64,000 nt of DNA from assembly GCF_003402475.1 (NCBI RefSeq), contig NZ_BFAB01000002.1, positions 248,001 through 312,000 of the forward strand. Reading direction: 5' to 3'. Source of the stretch: Mycobacterium sp. MFM001. Its GTDB lineage: Bacteria; Actinomycetota; Actinomycetes; Mycobacteriales; Mycobacteriaceae. Under the pieces are notes generated by a model. The model made no database searches. It was not told the DNA's origin and saw only the letters and a program-made list of their open reading frames with translations. Below are positions 48,442-57,427 of the stretch, piece by piece (positions within the stretch are counted from its first letter, which is position 1; each line of letters starts with the position of its first letter). The translations under genes were made by a program, and so were the position numbers.

Positions 48442-50351
48442 CGTCGTGCCACACCGACGGAGGCAGTGCCGTTGCAGTAGCCGGTCAGCGGCGCATCGCC
48501 CTGGTGGGCAGCCCTAATGCCGGCAAGACCAGCGTCTTCAACCACCTGACCGGGTTGCACGCCAAAACCGGTAACTATCCGGGTGTCACCGTCGGCCGCA
48601 GCGTCGGCAGCACGACGGTCGACGGCGTGGCGGTCGTCATCGAAGACCTGCCCGGTACTTACAGTCTGGAACCGATCAGCCCCGACGAGCAGGTCGTGGT
48701 CGACCTGCTCACCGGTGAGCTCAGCGACGGCGACAGGCCCGACGCGATCGTGCTGGTCGCCGACGCGACCACGCTGCATCGCTCGATACCCCTGGTGGCT
48801 CAAGTGCTGCGCCTGGATCTGCCCTGCCTGTTGGCCCTGACCATGAGCGACGAACTCAGCGCGCGCGGCGGCCGTATCGACGCCGAGGCGTTGTCGCTCG
48901 CGCTGGGCATCCCGGTGGCAATGGTCGTCGGACATCAGGGTCGCGGCCTCGACGAGCTGCGGGCCCGGCTGGGATCGATCGAGGTGTGGGAACGCCCGCC
49001 GATTTTCCCGCCGGCAGACCGCGACGGAATCGCGGCCTGGGGCAAGTCGGTGCTCAGCGCTGCCGATTACGTTGTGCCGCAACCGGATCGGCGGACAAGT
49101 AGGATCGACCGGTTGGTGCTGCATCCGCTGTGGGGCACCGTGATCTTCTTCGCGGTGATGTTCGCCTTCTTTCAGGTCGTGTTCACCGTCGCTGCGCCGC
49201 TTCGGGATTGGATCGCTCAAGGGCTGACCTGGCTGGGCAGCGAGGTCAGCAACCACATCGGCAACTCGGCCGTCAGCGGTCTGCTCGGTCGCGGTCTCAT
49301 CGGCGGGGTCGGCACCGTCCTGCAGTTCATCCCGCAGATTGTGTTGCTGTTCTTGCTGATCGCGCTGCTGGAGAACATCGGCTACATGTCCCGGGCCGCG
49401 TTCTTGATGGACCGCGTGATGGCCACCACCGGGCTCGAGGGCCGCGCCTTCGTCGCGATGCTGTCGTCGTTCGCCTGCGCGATCCCGGGGATCATGGCGA
49501 CCCGGACGTTGCCGTCGTCGCGCGACCGGATCGCCACCATCCTGACCGCGCCGCTGATGACCTGTTCGGCCCGGCTGCCGGTGTACACCTTGTTGGTCGG
49601 TCTTCTGGTTGCGCCGCAAACGCATTGGTGGGGCCTGAGCGCGCAGGGCATCACGATGTTCTTGCTGTACCTTGGCGGCGGCACCTCGGCGCTGATCGCC
49701 GCAGGATTGTTCAAATCGACGATCCTGCGCAGCGACCTGGTGCCGTTCACCATGGAACTTCCGCCGTACCGGTTCCCTTCTCCCAAGGTGGTTCTGGTCG
49801 CGATCTGGAGTGCCACCAAGATGTTCCTGCGCAAGGCCGGCACCATCATCCTGGCCGTTTCGCTGGTGCTATGGGCGTTGCTCAACTTGCCGACACGCGG
49901 CGCGGAGACCGCGAACATGTCCCCGAGCGACGCAGGAGCGTACGTGATGGACCACAGCTACGCCGCCGACGTCGGCAAGGCGATCGAGCCGATATTCCGG
50001 CCGCTCGGTTTCGACTGGCGCATCGACGTGGCGTTGGTGGGTTCGCTGTCGGCGCGTGAGGTGTTCGTGTCCACGCTGGGCGAGATTTCGGCCGCGACAC
50101 AGCCCGAGAAACCGGCCGAAGCGCTGGTCGCCATGACCGACGATCACGGCCACAAGGTGTTCACCGCGCCGACGGTGATCGCGCTGCTTGCGTATTTCAT
50201 GTTTGCGTTGCAGTGCATGTCCACGATCGCGGTGATGCGACGCGAGACCAACTCGTGGCGGTGGCCGGCGCTGGCGTTCAGCTACATGTTCGTGCTGGCG
50301 TGGGCGATGGCGTTTGCCGCCCGGTCCGTTGCGATAGGGCTCGGCGCATGA
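48438..50351 (+). CDS. feoB: FeoB ferrous-iron permease
   Basis: A 637-aa G-protein-coupled Fe(II) transporter. The N-terminal GTPase domain shows G1 GSPNAGKTS at about residues 24-32, G2 NYPGVTV at 46-52 and G3 DLPG at 70-73. The membrane part carries the Gate motifs, for example ENIGYMSRAAFLMDRVM and SSFACAIPGIMATR, and ends in several helices. It is shorter than the E. coli protein (773 aa), as is common in actinobacteria. Operon with feoA and a NifU-like gene. Confidence 0.95.
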   Translation: MTSCHTDGGSAVAVAGQRRIALVGSPNAGKTSVFNHLTGLHAKTGNYPGVTVGRSVGSTTVDGVAVVIEDLPGTYSLEPISPDEQVVVDLLTGELSDGDRPDAIVLVADATTLHRSIPLVAQVLRLDLPCLLALTMSDELSARGGRIDAEALSLALGIPVAMVVGHQGRGLDELRARLGSIEVWERPPIFPPADRDGIAAWGKSVLSAADYVVPQPDRRTSRIDRLVLHPLWGTVIFFAVMFAFFQVVFTVAAPLRDWIAQGLTWLGSEVSNHIGNSAVSGLLGRGLIGGVGTVLQFIPQIVLLFLLIALLENIGYMSRAAFLMDRVMATTGLEGRAFVAMLSSFACAIPGIMATRTLPSSRDRIATILTAPLMTCSARLPVYTLLVGLLVAPQTHWWGLSAQGITMFLLYLGGGTSALIAAGLFKSTILRSDLVPFTMELPPYRFPSPKVVLVAIWSATKMFLRKAGTIILAVSLVLWALLNLPTRGAETANMSPSDAGAYVMDHSYAADVGKAIEPIFRPLGFDWRIDVALVGSLSAREVFVSTLGEISAATQPEKPAEALVAMTDDHGHKVFTAPTVIALLAYFMFALQCMSTIAVMRRETNSWRWPALAFSYMFVLAWAMAFAARSVAIGLGA

Positions 50352-50908
50352 TTCCGATGCACGCCACCGCCACTGCTGACCCCCGTCAGCTGCGTTGGGT
50401 GGTGCCACCCGGCAACCTGCCCCCTGCGGGCACGGTTCGTCACGCTCCGGGTCCGCTCGGCGCGCTGCTCAACGGCGGAGTCATCGACGAGCTGGTGGTG
50501 CGCGGCGCCGACGTGCTGATCACGCTGAGTGCCGGACACAGCTGGCGGGACTTAGGTGATCAGATGCGCGACGCGCTCGGCGAGGCACTTCTGGACCCGA
50601 CAGGCTGGCAGGTCGAGTCGTCGGATGACCGCGCCGAGTTGGCCGAGGTCGCGGCGGAACTACTGGCCGGGCCGATCGGCGCGTTGGCCGAATCACACGG
50701 CGGCTCAATCGAATTGGTCTCGGTGATCGACAACCATGTCACGATCCGGATGTCCGGTTCCTGCGACGGATGTCCGGCTGCCGCCTCGACGCTGTACGAA
50801 AAGTTCCAGCATGAACTGCGCCGGCGGGCCGGCGAGCATGTCACCGTCTCCCGCGAAAGCAACTCGTTGCCGTTGGGCCGCAAGCTGCTGTCTCTGCTGG
50901 TCCGCTGA
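50348..50908 (+). CDS. NifU-like Fe-S scaffold domain protein
   Basis: A 186-aa protein whose C-terminal half is a NifU domain: MSGSCDGCPAAASTL with Cys139 and Cys142 as the CxxC pair that holds an Fe-S cluster. The N-terminal half (residues 1-90) is not recognised. It overlaps feoB by four bases and so belongs to the Feo operon. In gamma-proteobacteria the third Feo gene encodes FeoC, another possible Fe-S protein; this NifU-like protein may play a comparable sensing or iron-delivery role. That comparison is inference. Confidence 0.87.
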   Translation: MIPMHATATADPRQLRWVVPPGNLPPAGTVRHAPGPLGALLNGGVIDELVVRGADVLITLSAGHSWRDLGDQMRDALGEALLDPTGWQVESSDDRAELAEVAAELLAGPIGALAESHGGSIELVSVIDNHVTIRMSGSCDGCPAAASTLYEKFQHELRRRAGEHVTVSRESNSLPLGRKLLSLLVR

Positions 50909-50921
50909 GCGTAGACAGCCG

Positions 50922-51431
50922 CTACTGCTGCTCCTGCTTGACCGGCGGGCGGTAGAAGATCAGCAGCTGGCCAATCCCACCGACAAGGCCCAGCACCACC
51001 GAGATCAGCAAACCGTGCCAGCCGTAGAACGAGCGCCCGAAGAACAGCCAATCGAGGCTGTACTCACCAGGCCCCACGGTGGCCACCGCGACCGCGCCGA
51101 CGGCCAGCACCATCACGTACTCCCAGCCCTCGTTGATGATGAAGAACCCGTGCGGCCGGTGTACGGTCCACGCGGCGACGAACATCAGCGCGACGAAGCC
51201 GGCGGCCGGGATCGGCGTGAGCAGGCCGGCGGCCAGGCCCAGACCAGCGCTCACCTCGGTGGTTGCCGCGACCACGGCCTGGAACGTGCCGGCCTTCATG
51301 CCGATGCTGGAGAACCAGCGTGCAGTCCCGGGGATACGGCCGCCGCCGAAGAACTTGTTGTAGCCGTGGGCGGCGAGCGTCAGGCCCAGCGCCACCCGCA
51401 AGATCAGTAAACCGACATCATAGGCAGTCAT
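50922..51431 (-). CDS. DoxX-family membrane protein
   Basis: A 169-aa four-helix membrane protein. The N-terminus LLILRVALGLTLAAHGYNKFFGGG is the typical DoxX opening, and further helices lie around residues 50-70, 75-95 and 125-150. Mycobacterial DoxX homologues have been linked to a membrane oxidoreductase complex with SodA and SseA, but this gene has no such neighbours. It is convergent with the NifU-like gene and divergent from the F420-reductase-like gene. Confidence 0.9.
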   Translation of the reverse strand: MTAYDVGLLILRVALGLTLAAHGYNKFFGGGRIPGTARWFSSIGMKAGTFQAVVAATTEVSAGLGLAAGLLTPIPAAGFVALMFVAAWTVHRPHGFFIINEGWEYVMVLAVGAVAVATVGPGEYSLDWLFFGRSFYGWHGLLISVVLGLVGGIGQLLIFYRPPVKQEQQ

Positions 51432-51491
51432 AGACGCAAACCTAGATCATCGGGTAGGCAGAAGTATCCTCCCACCCGCCAACAACCACCT

Positions 51492-51497
51492 AAGGAG
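51492..51497 (+). promoter_or_regulatory. Shine-Dalgarno site defining an ATC start
   Basis: AAGGAG followed by six bases (cctcac) and then ATC AAG ATC GCG, the only well-placed codon to begin the next protein. Confidence 0.6.
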
Positions 51498-51503
51498 CCT
51501 CAC

Positions 51504-52118
51504 ATCAAGATCGCGATCATTGGCGCCGGCAACGTCGGGCGCACTCTGGGATCCGCATGGCGCGACCGCGGCCACGACGTCACGTTCGGGGTGCATAATC
51601 CCGACGACCCGAAGTACGCGTCGCTCGGCACCGTCGAGAGCAACGAATCCGCTGCAGCGGCAAGCGATGTCGTGGTGCTGTGCACACCTTGGCAGGGCAC
51701 TCACCAGGCGGTGCAGAGCTGCGGCGATCTTTCCGGCAAGGTTGTCATCGATTGCACCAACCCGCTGACCCCCGACTTCACCGCGCTGGAAGTCGGGCTC
51801 ACGACGTCCGGCGCCGAGCAGGTGGCGGTGTGGGCGTCCGGTGCGCGGGTCTGCAAGGCGATGAACCAGATCGGCGCGCCGATGATGGATGCTCCGCAAC
51901 TGCCCGGCACGCCGGTGATGTTCGTCTGCGGTGACGACGACGACGCCAAGTCGGTGACCGCGGCCCTGGTCACCGAGTTGGGCTTCGAGGCCGTCGACGC
52001 CGGCGAGCTGAGGCTGGCGCGGCTGCTCGAGCCATACGCGCTGCTGTGGATTCACCTGGCGTTGCGTCGCGGATTCGGCACCAACTTCGGCTTCGGGCTG
52101 CTGCGCGGCCAGTCCTGA
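51504..52118 (+). CDS. NADPH-dependent F420 reductase-like protein with apparent ATC start
   Basis: A 204-aa Rossmann-fold protein of the F420H2:NADP oxidoreductase / NADP-binding family. The N-terminal strand and loop read KIAIIGAGNVGRTLG, beginning one residue after the proposed start. No ATG, GTG or TTG lies in frame upstream before the ribosome site, and the first GTG downstream (51591) would delete the cofactor loop. The AAGGAG site at 51492-51497 has ideal spacing to the ATC at 51504. ATC is a very rare start, so either it is genuine or a point change from ATG. Other motifs: DVVVLCTPW, VIDCTNPL, KAMNQIG. Confidence 0.82.
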   Translation: MKIAIIGAGNVGRTLGSAWRDRGHDVTFGVHNPDDPKYASLGTVESNESAAAASDVVVLCTPWQGTHQAVQSCGDLSGKVVIDCTNPLTPDFTALEVGLTTSGAEQVAVWASGARVCKAMNQIGAPMMDAPQLPGTPVMFVCGDDDDAKSVTAALVTELGFEAVDAGELRLARLLEPYALLWIHLALRRGFGTNFGFGLLRGQS

Positions 52119-52120
52119 CC

Positions 52121-53542
52121 ATGGCTGCTGCCACCGTGGTGTTCCTCGACGGTGATGCCGGGTGTCCGCCGGAGATCCTGGGCCACAAGGGATACGGCAT
52201 CGACACGATGCGCCACCACGGCCTGCCGGTACCGCCCGCGTTCTGCGTCACCACCGACGTGGGTGCCCGCTATCTGGCGGAACCCAAGGCGACGATGAAC
52301 GCGATCTGGGACGGCGTGCTCGACGGGATACGCCGGCTGGAAACGGCGACGTCGCGGACGTTCGGGCGAGGGCCGCGTCCGCTACTGGTCAGCGTGCGCT
52401 CGGGTGCGGCCGTGTCGATGCCGGGCATGATGGACACGGTGCTGGATCTCGGCATCAGTGACAGCGTGGAACAGGCGCTGGGGGCGTTTGGCCGCGATAC
52501 GCGGCGCCGGTTCATCGACGGGTATCGGCGCATCGTGGCGGATCGGGTACCCGAGGACCCCTATCTGCAGTTGCGCGCGGCGATCGAGGCGGTGTTCAGG
52601 TCGTGGAACTCACCGCGCGCCGTTGCCTACCGCGCCCACCACGGCCTGGACAACAATGGCGGCACCGCCGCAGTTGTGCAGGCCATGGTGTTCGGCAACA
52701 TGAACGCTAATTCCGGTGCGGGCGTGGCGTTTTCCCGCAATCCAATGACCGGTGCCGACGACGAGTTCGGCGAGTGGCTGCAAGGCGGTCAGGGCGACGA
52801 CGTGGTGTCGGGTACCGTCGACGTCGAACCGATCACTGCGCTACGCGACCAGCAACCCATCGTGTACGACCAGCTGACCTCGGCTGCCCGGACGTTGGAG
52901 CGGATCAACGCCGACGTGCAGGAAATCGAGTTCACCGTCGAGGACGGCACGCTGTGGCTGCTGCAGACCCGGGCGGCCAAACGGTCCGCGCAGGCGACGG
53001 TGCGACTGGCGCTGCACCTGCGCCGCGACGGGCTGATCGACGACGCCGAGGTGCTGCGCCGGGTGACCCCTGCTCACGTCGAGGCGCTGCTGCGGCCCTC
53101 GCTGCAACCGGAAACCCGGTTGGCGGCACCACTTTTAGCGAAAGGGCTGGCCGCCAGCCAGGGCGTGGCCACGGGGCGGGCCTACACCGACGTGGACGCC
53201 GCGGTGGATGCGGCCGACCGTGGTGAGGACGTCATCCTGGTGCGCAACCACACCAGTCCCGACGATATCCACGGCATGCTGGTCGCGCGCGGCGTCGTCA
53301 CCGAGACCGGCGGCGCCACCAGCCACGCGGCAGTGGTCAGCCGCGAATTGGGCCGTGCCGCGGTGGTGGGCTGCGGCAGCGGCGTCACTGAATCACTGGC
53401 GGGTCGGCTGGTCACCGTCGACGGTAACGAGGGCGAAGTACGCGACGGCGCATTGGAACTCACCGCCTGGACAGAGCAGGACTCGCCGGAGCTTCGCGAG
53501 TTGGCCGAGATCGCACGACGCGTCGAAGAGCAGCACAAGTGA
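52121..53542 (+). CDS. ppdK: Pyruvate,phosphate dikinase-like protein lacking the PEP-binding barrel
   Basis: A 473-aa protein. The N-terminal ATP-grasp part begins near GHKGYGIDTMRHHGLPVPPAFC, with GAAVSMPGMMDTVLDLG and GVAFSRNPMTG further on. The phosphohistidine domain carries TGGATSHAAVV with the swivelling His near residue 402. The C-terminal TIM barrel of full PPDK (about 870 aa) is absent. This matches the short PpdK (Rv1127c, 490 aa) of M. tuberculosis. Without the barrel it cannot itself convert pyruvate to PEP, so it may phosphorylate another protein or be regulatory. The ATG is two bases after the previous stop. Confidence 0.85.
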   Translation: MAAATVVFLDGDAGCPPEILGHKGYGIDTMRHHGLPVPPAFCVTTDVGARYLAEPKATMNAIWDGVLDGIRRLETATSRTFGRGPRPLLVSVRSGAAVSMPGMMDTVLDLGISDSVEQALGAFGRDTRRRFIDGYRRIVADRVPEDPYLQLRAAIEAVFRSWNSPRAVAYRAHHGLDNNGGTAAVVQAMVFGNMNANSGAGVAFSRNPMTGADDEFGEWLQGGQGDDVVSGTVDVEPITALRDQQPIVYDQLTSAARTLERINADVQEIEFTVEDGTLWLLQTRAAKRSAQATVRLALHLRRDGLIDDAEVLRRVTPAHVEALLRPSLQPETRLAAPLLAKGLAASQGVATGRAYTDVDAAVDAADRGEDVILVRNHTSPDDIHGMLVARGVVTETGGATSHAAVVSRELGRAAVVGCGSGVTESLAGRLVTVDGNEGEVRDGALELTAWTEQDSPELRELAEIARRVEEQHK

Positions 53543-54132
53543 GCGAATTGACTGTGCTGCAGGCGGTTCGGTTCAAAGGCCGGATCAGCCCGGCCGACCT
53601 GGCCGCCACGTTGGGTGACGAACCGGCAGACGTCACCGATACCGTCGAGCAGTTGACGCGGGCTGGTCTGCTGGTCGACGGGAAGACCGTACGAATCAGC
53701 CCTGAGGGACGCGCCCGCCTCGGCGAGTTACTGGCCGAAGAGCGCGCTTCTGTCGATGCGGCTGCACTGGCCGCCGTGTACGACGACTTTTGTGCGGTGA
53801 ACGCGGAATTCAAAGCGCTGGTGACCGATTGGCAGGTCAAAGACGGGCAGCCCAACACCCACGAGGACCCCTCGTATGACGCGGGGGTGCTGGCCCGTCT
53901 CGACGAGGTGCACCGGCGGGTGGTGCCGATCATTGCGGCGGCCGCCGCGCAGCTGCCCCGGCTGAGGCGCTATTCGGCCAAACTGCAGGCGGCCGTCGAC
54001 AAGATCCACGCGGGTGAAACTTTGTGGTTGTCCCGGCCGCTGATCGACTCTTATCACACGGTGTGGTTCGAGTTGCACGAGGAGCTGATTCTGGCTGCCG
54101 GACGGACCCGGAAATCCGTTGAGGATCAGTGA
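53539..54132 (+). CDS. Winged-helix domain protein (Rv1126c-like)
   Basis: A 197-aa protein overlapping ppdK by four bases (GTGA). Residues 1-65 read as a winged helix-turn-helix: LTVLQAVRFKGRISPADLAATL then EQLTRAGLLVDGKTVRISPEGR. The remaining 130 residues are helical (VYDDFCAVNAEFKALVTDWQ) with no recognised domain. The order ppdK then this gene corresponds to Rv1127c-Rv1126c. A regulator or effector linked to the PPDK-like protein is inferred. Confidence 0.8.
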   Translation: MSELTVLQAVRFKGRISPADLAATLGDEPADVTDTVEQLTRAGLLVDGKTVRISPEGRARLGELLAEERASVDAAALAAVYDDFCAVNAEFKALVTDWQVKDGQPNTHEDPSYDAGVLARLDEVHRRVVPIIAAAAAQLPRLRRYSAKLQAAVDKIHAGETLWLSRPLIDSYHTVWFELHEELILAAGRTRKSVEDQ

Positions 54133-54133
54133 G

Positions 54134-55366
54134 TTACAGCTCCGCGTCAAGGCGCTGCAGATAGGCGTCGATATCGCCGATCGCCGATTCGGCCGCGTGG
54201 ACACTGATCGCCACCGTGTCGCCGATACCGTGCACGCCGTGCGTGAGGCCCATCGCCGGCGAAAGCGCGGGGAATCCGGCGGTCAGCAGCACGGGCGCGG
54301 CGCCGAAGCGCAAGTCGGCGGGGCCGCGGTGGACGCTGGACACCACCGTGTTGCCGGATACCAGCGTGGGCCGGGCATCGATGTCGAATTGGGCGACACC
54401 CCAGCGCAACAGCGCAGCGGGCAACGTGGCGAACGCCCGGTCGGCGGCACGGGCAGCCGGGTGCTCAGCACGGCGGCGGGCATTGGCCAACTCAGCGAGT
54501 ATCCGCTCCGTTCTGGCTTCCCGCGGAAGGTCCGGGTACAGCCCGACGGTCACGTTGCGAAAGTGGTTGTGCGCTCGTCGCGCACCGGGTTTGGCCATCG
54601 GCACCTCGGCTCCCAGCGATGTGGCCGTACCGCCGAGGTAGCCAAACAGTGCGTCCGCGACCGCGGCCAGCACTGCGACGCTGACGGTAGGCCCGGACAG
54701 TTCGGACCTGTGCCGCACCAGGGTGCGCACGCCGCGCGCGCCGGCCGGGCGGGCATTGGTGATCAGTAACGGCAGTGAACCGGCCGTATCACCCAGTACT
54801 CCCGCTTCCATATCCCGGACCAGCTGCCGGTGGGCGCGGGCCGCCTGCAAGGCACGCCAGGGCAGGAAGCCCCGCAAGGGAGCGCCGACGTCGGGCACCG
54901 GCTCCGCCCGGCCGAACAGCCAGCCGGCCATCGCCGACGCACGGGCGCCGTCGGCCAGCGCGTGCGCGACCTGCAGCACCGCCACAGTGCCCGGCCCGAC
55001 GCTACCCGGAATGTCGCGGATAGACGCGAACAGGTGTAGCCGCCACGGACTTTGGCGGACGTCGAGCTGGTGGTCGGCGAGGCGCACGACGGCATCCAGA
55101 CAACCAAGCCAGCTGTCGTCGTCAAGGTGGCGAACACGCGGGTGCTCGACGGGCATCGGCACCCACCGCGGATAGGTCAGCGGCGAGCCGTCGCTGACCC
55201 GGATCGTCAGCGCAGGGCAGGCTCGCGCCCTGCCCACAACGTCGTCGATGGCGCGCTCCACGTGGGCCGGCTCGCCGCCGAACGCGTAGAGCAGAAACTG
55301 GTCGCTGGGGATCTTGGCCGACATCCAATAGAACTGGGCATCGACCGCCGCCATCCGGGCCGGCAT
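54134..55366 (-). CDS. WS/DGAT-like acyltransferase domain protein (Rv1125-like)
   Basis: A 410-aa protein from ATG 55366 (MPARMAAVDAQFYWMSAK), after rejecting the long frame to 55660 that runs antisense through the neighbour. It resembles wax ester synthase / diacylglycerol acyltransferases: VAVLQVAHALADGARASAM corresponds to their HHxxxDG site with only the second His kept, and the C-terminal half has GNTVVSSVHRGPADL, similar to the NVPGP region. The weakened motif makes acyltransferase activity uncertain. Gene order matches Rv1125 next to ephC. Confidence 0.75.
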   Translation of the reverse strand: MPARMAAVDAQFYWMSAKIPSDQFLLYAFGGEPAHVERAIDDVVGRARACPALTIRVSDGSPLTYPRWVPMPVEHPRVRHLDDDSWLGCLDAVVRLADHQLDVRQSPWRLHLFASIRDIPGSVGPGTVAVLQVAHALADGARASAMAGWLFGRAEPVPDVGAPLRGFLPWRALQAARAHRQLVRDMEAGVLGDTAGSLPLLITNARPAGARGVRTLVRHRSELSGPTVSVAVLAAVADALFGYLGGTATSLGAEVPMAKPGARRAHNHFRNVTVGLYPDLPREARTERILAELANARRRAEHPAARAADRAFATLPAALLRWGVAQFDIDARPTLVSGNTVVSSVHRGPADLRFGAAPVLLTAGFPALSPAMGLTHGVHGIGDTVAISVHAAESAIGDIDAYLQRLDAEL

Positions 55367-55376
55367 GAGACCCGCT

Positions 55377-56285
55377 CTAGTCGGCCGGGCCGATGAACCT
55401 GAGCAGCAACTCGGCGACTTCCTCCGGCTGGTCGAGCTGCAGGAAATGCCCGGCGTGTTCGACGACGGCGACGTCGCTGCCCGCGGGCAACACTTTCTCT
55501 GTCCAATGCGCGAAAGCCGGTGTGGCGCAGCCGTCGTCGCGGCCATGCAAGTACAGACTCGGCAACCTCGGCGGTTCCGTCCAGTACCGGTGCAACTCGG
55601 CGTACTGGGCGGGCGGCTGGGTGTTGCGAATGGTGGCCCGGTACGGGCCCAGCGCGGCACGCCAGCTCTCCGGGGTGCCGATCGCGGCGTCGACGTGCCG
55701 CAGATCCTCCTCGGCGTCGTAGCTTGGCGACCAGCTCCGCCACAGCCGCGGCAACACCCACGAGGCGGAACGCTCTGGCAGCCAAGGCAATTGAAAGTAC
55801 ATGATGTACCAGCTCCGCAGCATCTGCCGGGGAAGTTCGCGGAGCAACCGGGTGCGGTCGGCCACGCGGCCCAGCGGGCGAAACGCGGCGGCCGGCGGCA
55901 CCGACATGATCACCGCCTTGGCGAACGGACTGTCCGGCATCGCAGCCAAGCCGGTCGCCGCGATCGCTCCCCAGTCGTGGCCGACGATCACGTCGCGGTC
56001 GGTGCCACCGGCCGCGGACCGCACGCGCAGCGCGTCGTCCATCAACGCCCCCATGTGATAACTGCCGTCGGACGGAATCGACGACGGCACGTAGCCCCGC
56101 ATGAACGGCGCAATCACCCGCCAGCCCGACTCGGCGAGCCGGGGAGCGACCTTGCGCCAGCTGTATGCGGTGTCGGGGAAACCGTGCAGGCACAGCGCGA
56201 TTGGGCCGTCGGGCGGCCCCCAGGTCAGTGCTTTCAGTTCCACCGCGGGGGCGTGCACGTCGATCCAGCGCGGTCCAGTCATCAC
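55377..56285 (-). CDS. ephC: Alpha/beta hydrolase, epoxide hydrolase type
   Basis: A 302-aa alpha/beta hydrolase. The oxyanion loop is LHGFPDTAYSW, and the nucleophile elbow is GHDWGA, an Asp nucleophile as in epoxide hydrolases and haloalkane dehalogenases. The general-base His is in EHAGHFLQ near the C-terminus. Position relative to gnd, zwf and ppdK corresponds to EphC (Rv1124). Starts at 56285 or the second Met at 56282. Likely opens epoxides of lipids or xenobiotics. Confidence 0.85.
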   Translation of the reverse strand: MMTGPRWIDVHAPAVELKALTWGPPDGPIALCLHGFPDTAYSWRKVAPRLAESGWRVIAPFMRGYVPSSIPSDGSYHMGALMDDALRVRSAAGGTDRDVIVGHDWGAIAATGLAAMPDSPFAKAVIMSVPPAAAFRPLGRVADRTRLLRELPRQMLRSWYIMYFQLPWLPERSASWVLPRLWRSWSPSYDAEEDLRHVDAAIGTPESWRAALGPYRATIRNTQPPAQYAELHRYWTEPPRLPSLYLHGRDDGCATPAFAHWTEKVLPAGSDVAVVEHAGHFLQLDQPEEVAELLLRFIGPAD

Positions 56286-56295
56286 CTGATCCTTT

Positions 56296-56817
56296 TCATG
56301 CCGGCGGTTCGATCGGATCCCACCCGGAGATCATCCAGCGCGCGCCGACCTTGTCCAGAGTGACACGGACGCTCGATGCGGCATCGGCGGGCGGCGCATT
56401 CCCGACCTTGACCGTCTGGTCCGCGAACACCAGCACCACCGCATGGCTTTCGGACGCCGACACCGACGCCGCCGCGGGCACCCGGGCGGTCGCGGACACA
56501 TGCCGTTCCTTGGCGTTGGGAATCAGCACCTCGCGCGTCACCTGCAAATAGGTGTCGAGGAAGCGGCCGGTCAAGCGACCCTGCGCGGCTTCGACGTCCT
56601 TGTCGACGGTGTCCGGACGAAACGACAGCAACAGAACGGCGGAATCCTTTGCGGCCTGGACCGATTGGATGCGGGCAACGTCGGAGTTCCGTACCGAGGA
56701 GTCCTGCCATTTGAGGTAGCCCGCCGCCATTGCGAGCAGCAAGGCCAGGCCGGGAACCACACCGTAGACCAGGACGTGCAGCCAGATGGCACGACGCGCG
56801 GTGGTCGGGTGCGTCAT
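56296..56817 (-). CDS. Mce-associated membrane protein
   Basis: A 173-aa protein with one N-terminal helix (HVLVYGVVPGLALLLAMAAG) and an extracytoplasmic NTF2-like domain. Phrases such as FLDTYLQVTREVLIPNAKERHVSATARV are typical of the Mam/Mas proteins that accompany Mce lipid transporters, usually encoded at the end of mce operons. Here it stands with a paralogue but without mce genes. Start ATG 56817 overlaps the upstream stop (ATGA). Confidence 0.83.
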   Translation of the reverse strand: MTHPTTARRAIWLHVLVYGVVPGLALLLAMAAGYLKWQDSSVRNSDVARIQSVQAAKDSAVLLLSFRPDTVDKDVEAAQGRLTGRFLDTYLQVTREVLIPNAKERHVSATARVPAAASVSASESHAVVLVFADQTVKVGNAPPADAASSVRVTLDKVGARWMISGWDPIEPPA

Positions 56818-57368
56818 GATACGAACGCGACGTTGGAGATCTTGCCCTCGTCGCCGATCTTCTGCACCGTGATCCGCATCCTCCACACCTGCGGCTCTTG
56901 CTGTGGTCCTGCGGGATTCGCCGACTTCACCGTGACAGCTACCAGAACCTGCCCCACGTCGCCGGCCTGCGATTCGAGTCCGGCTTCGTCGACGGTGCCC
57001 TCCAGTCTGGAGTGGCCGCGTTTGACGAGATCGACGAACGGTCGCCACCGTGCGGAGAAGTTGTCGTGGAAGCCGCCGGTAGACGAATCGAGGATGCGTT
57101 GCACGTCGGCGTCGATGTGCTGGTAGTCGATCGTGGTCAGGTTCACCGCCGACTCGCGCGCCGCGTGCACGAACAGATTGCGCCGCGCGTCGGCCTGGTG
57201 CGCCTGGTAGCCGCGGAAACCGAGCCAGCCGACCAAACCCGCCAGCGCCACCAGCGCGATCAGCCCGGCCAGCAGCGACGTCCGGAGAACGGGCTTGGTG
57301 GAGACCGCCGGTGCGGGTTGCGGTTCCTCGACGGGCTCTTCGCCAGGGGTCGCAGCATCGTCAGCCAT
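56814..57368 (-). CDS. Mce-associated membrane protein
   Basis: A 184-aa protein with a Pro/Glu-rich cytoplasmic N-terminus (EEPVEEPQPAPA), one helix (SLLAGLIALVALAGLVGWLG) and an external domain with YQHIDADVQRILDSSTGGFHDNFSARW, the hallmark of Mce-associated proteins. Paired with the 56296 gene by an ATGA overlap. Orphan Mam pairs stabilise or regulate Mce complexes encoded elsewhere; that role is inferred here. ATG at 57368 preferred over 57377. Confidence 0.83.
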   Translation of the reverse strand: MADDAATPGEEPVEEPQPAPAVSTKPVLRTSLLAGLIALVALAGLVGWLGFRGYQAHQADARRNLFVHAARESAVNLTTIDYQHIDADVQRILDSSTGGFHDNFSARWRPFVDLVKRGHSRLEGTVDEAGLESQAGDVGQVLVAVTVKSANPAGPQQEPQVWRMRITVQKIGDEGKISNVAFVS

Positions 57369-57427
57369 GCTTTCCAAACTACGTGGCGATGGCCCGCGCG
57401 GGCGGGCGAAATTTTGGAACTGACCGG

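Noticed and set aside
48360..49625. 421-codon minus-strand frame
   Set aside because: Antisense to feoB; Gln/Arg/His-rich product typical of shadow translation.
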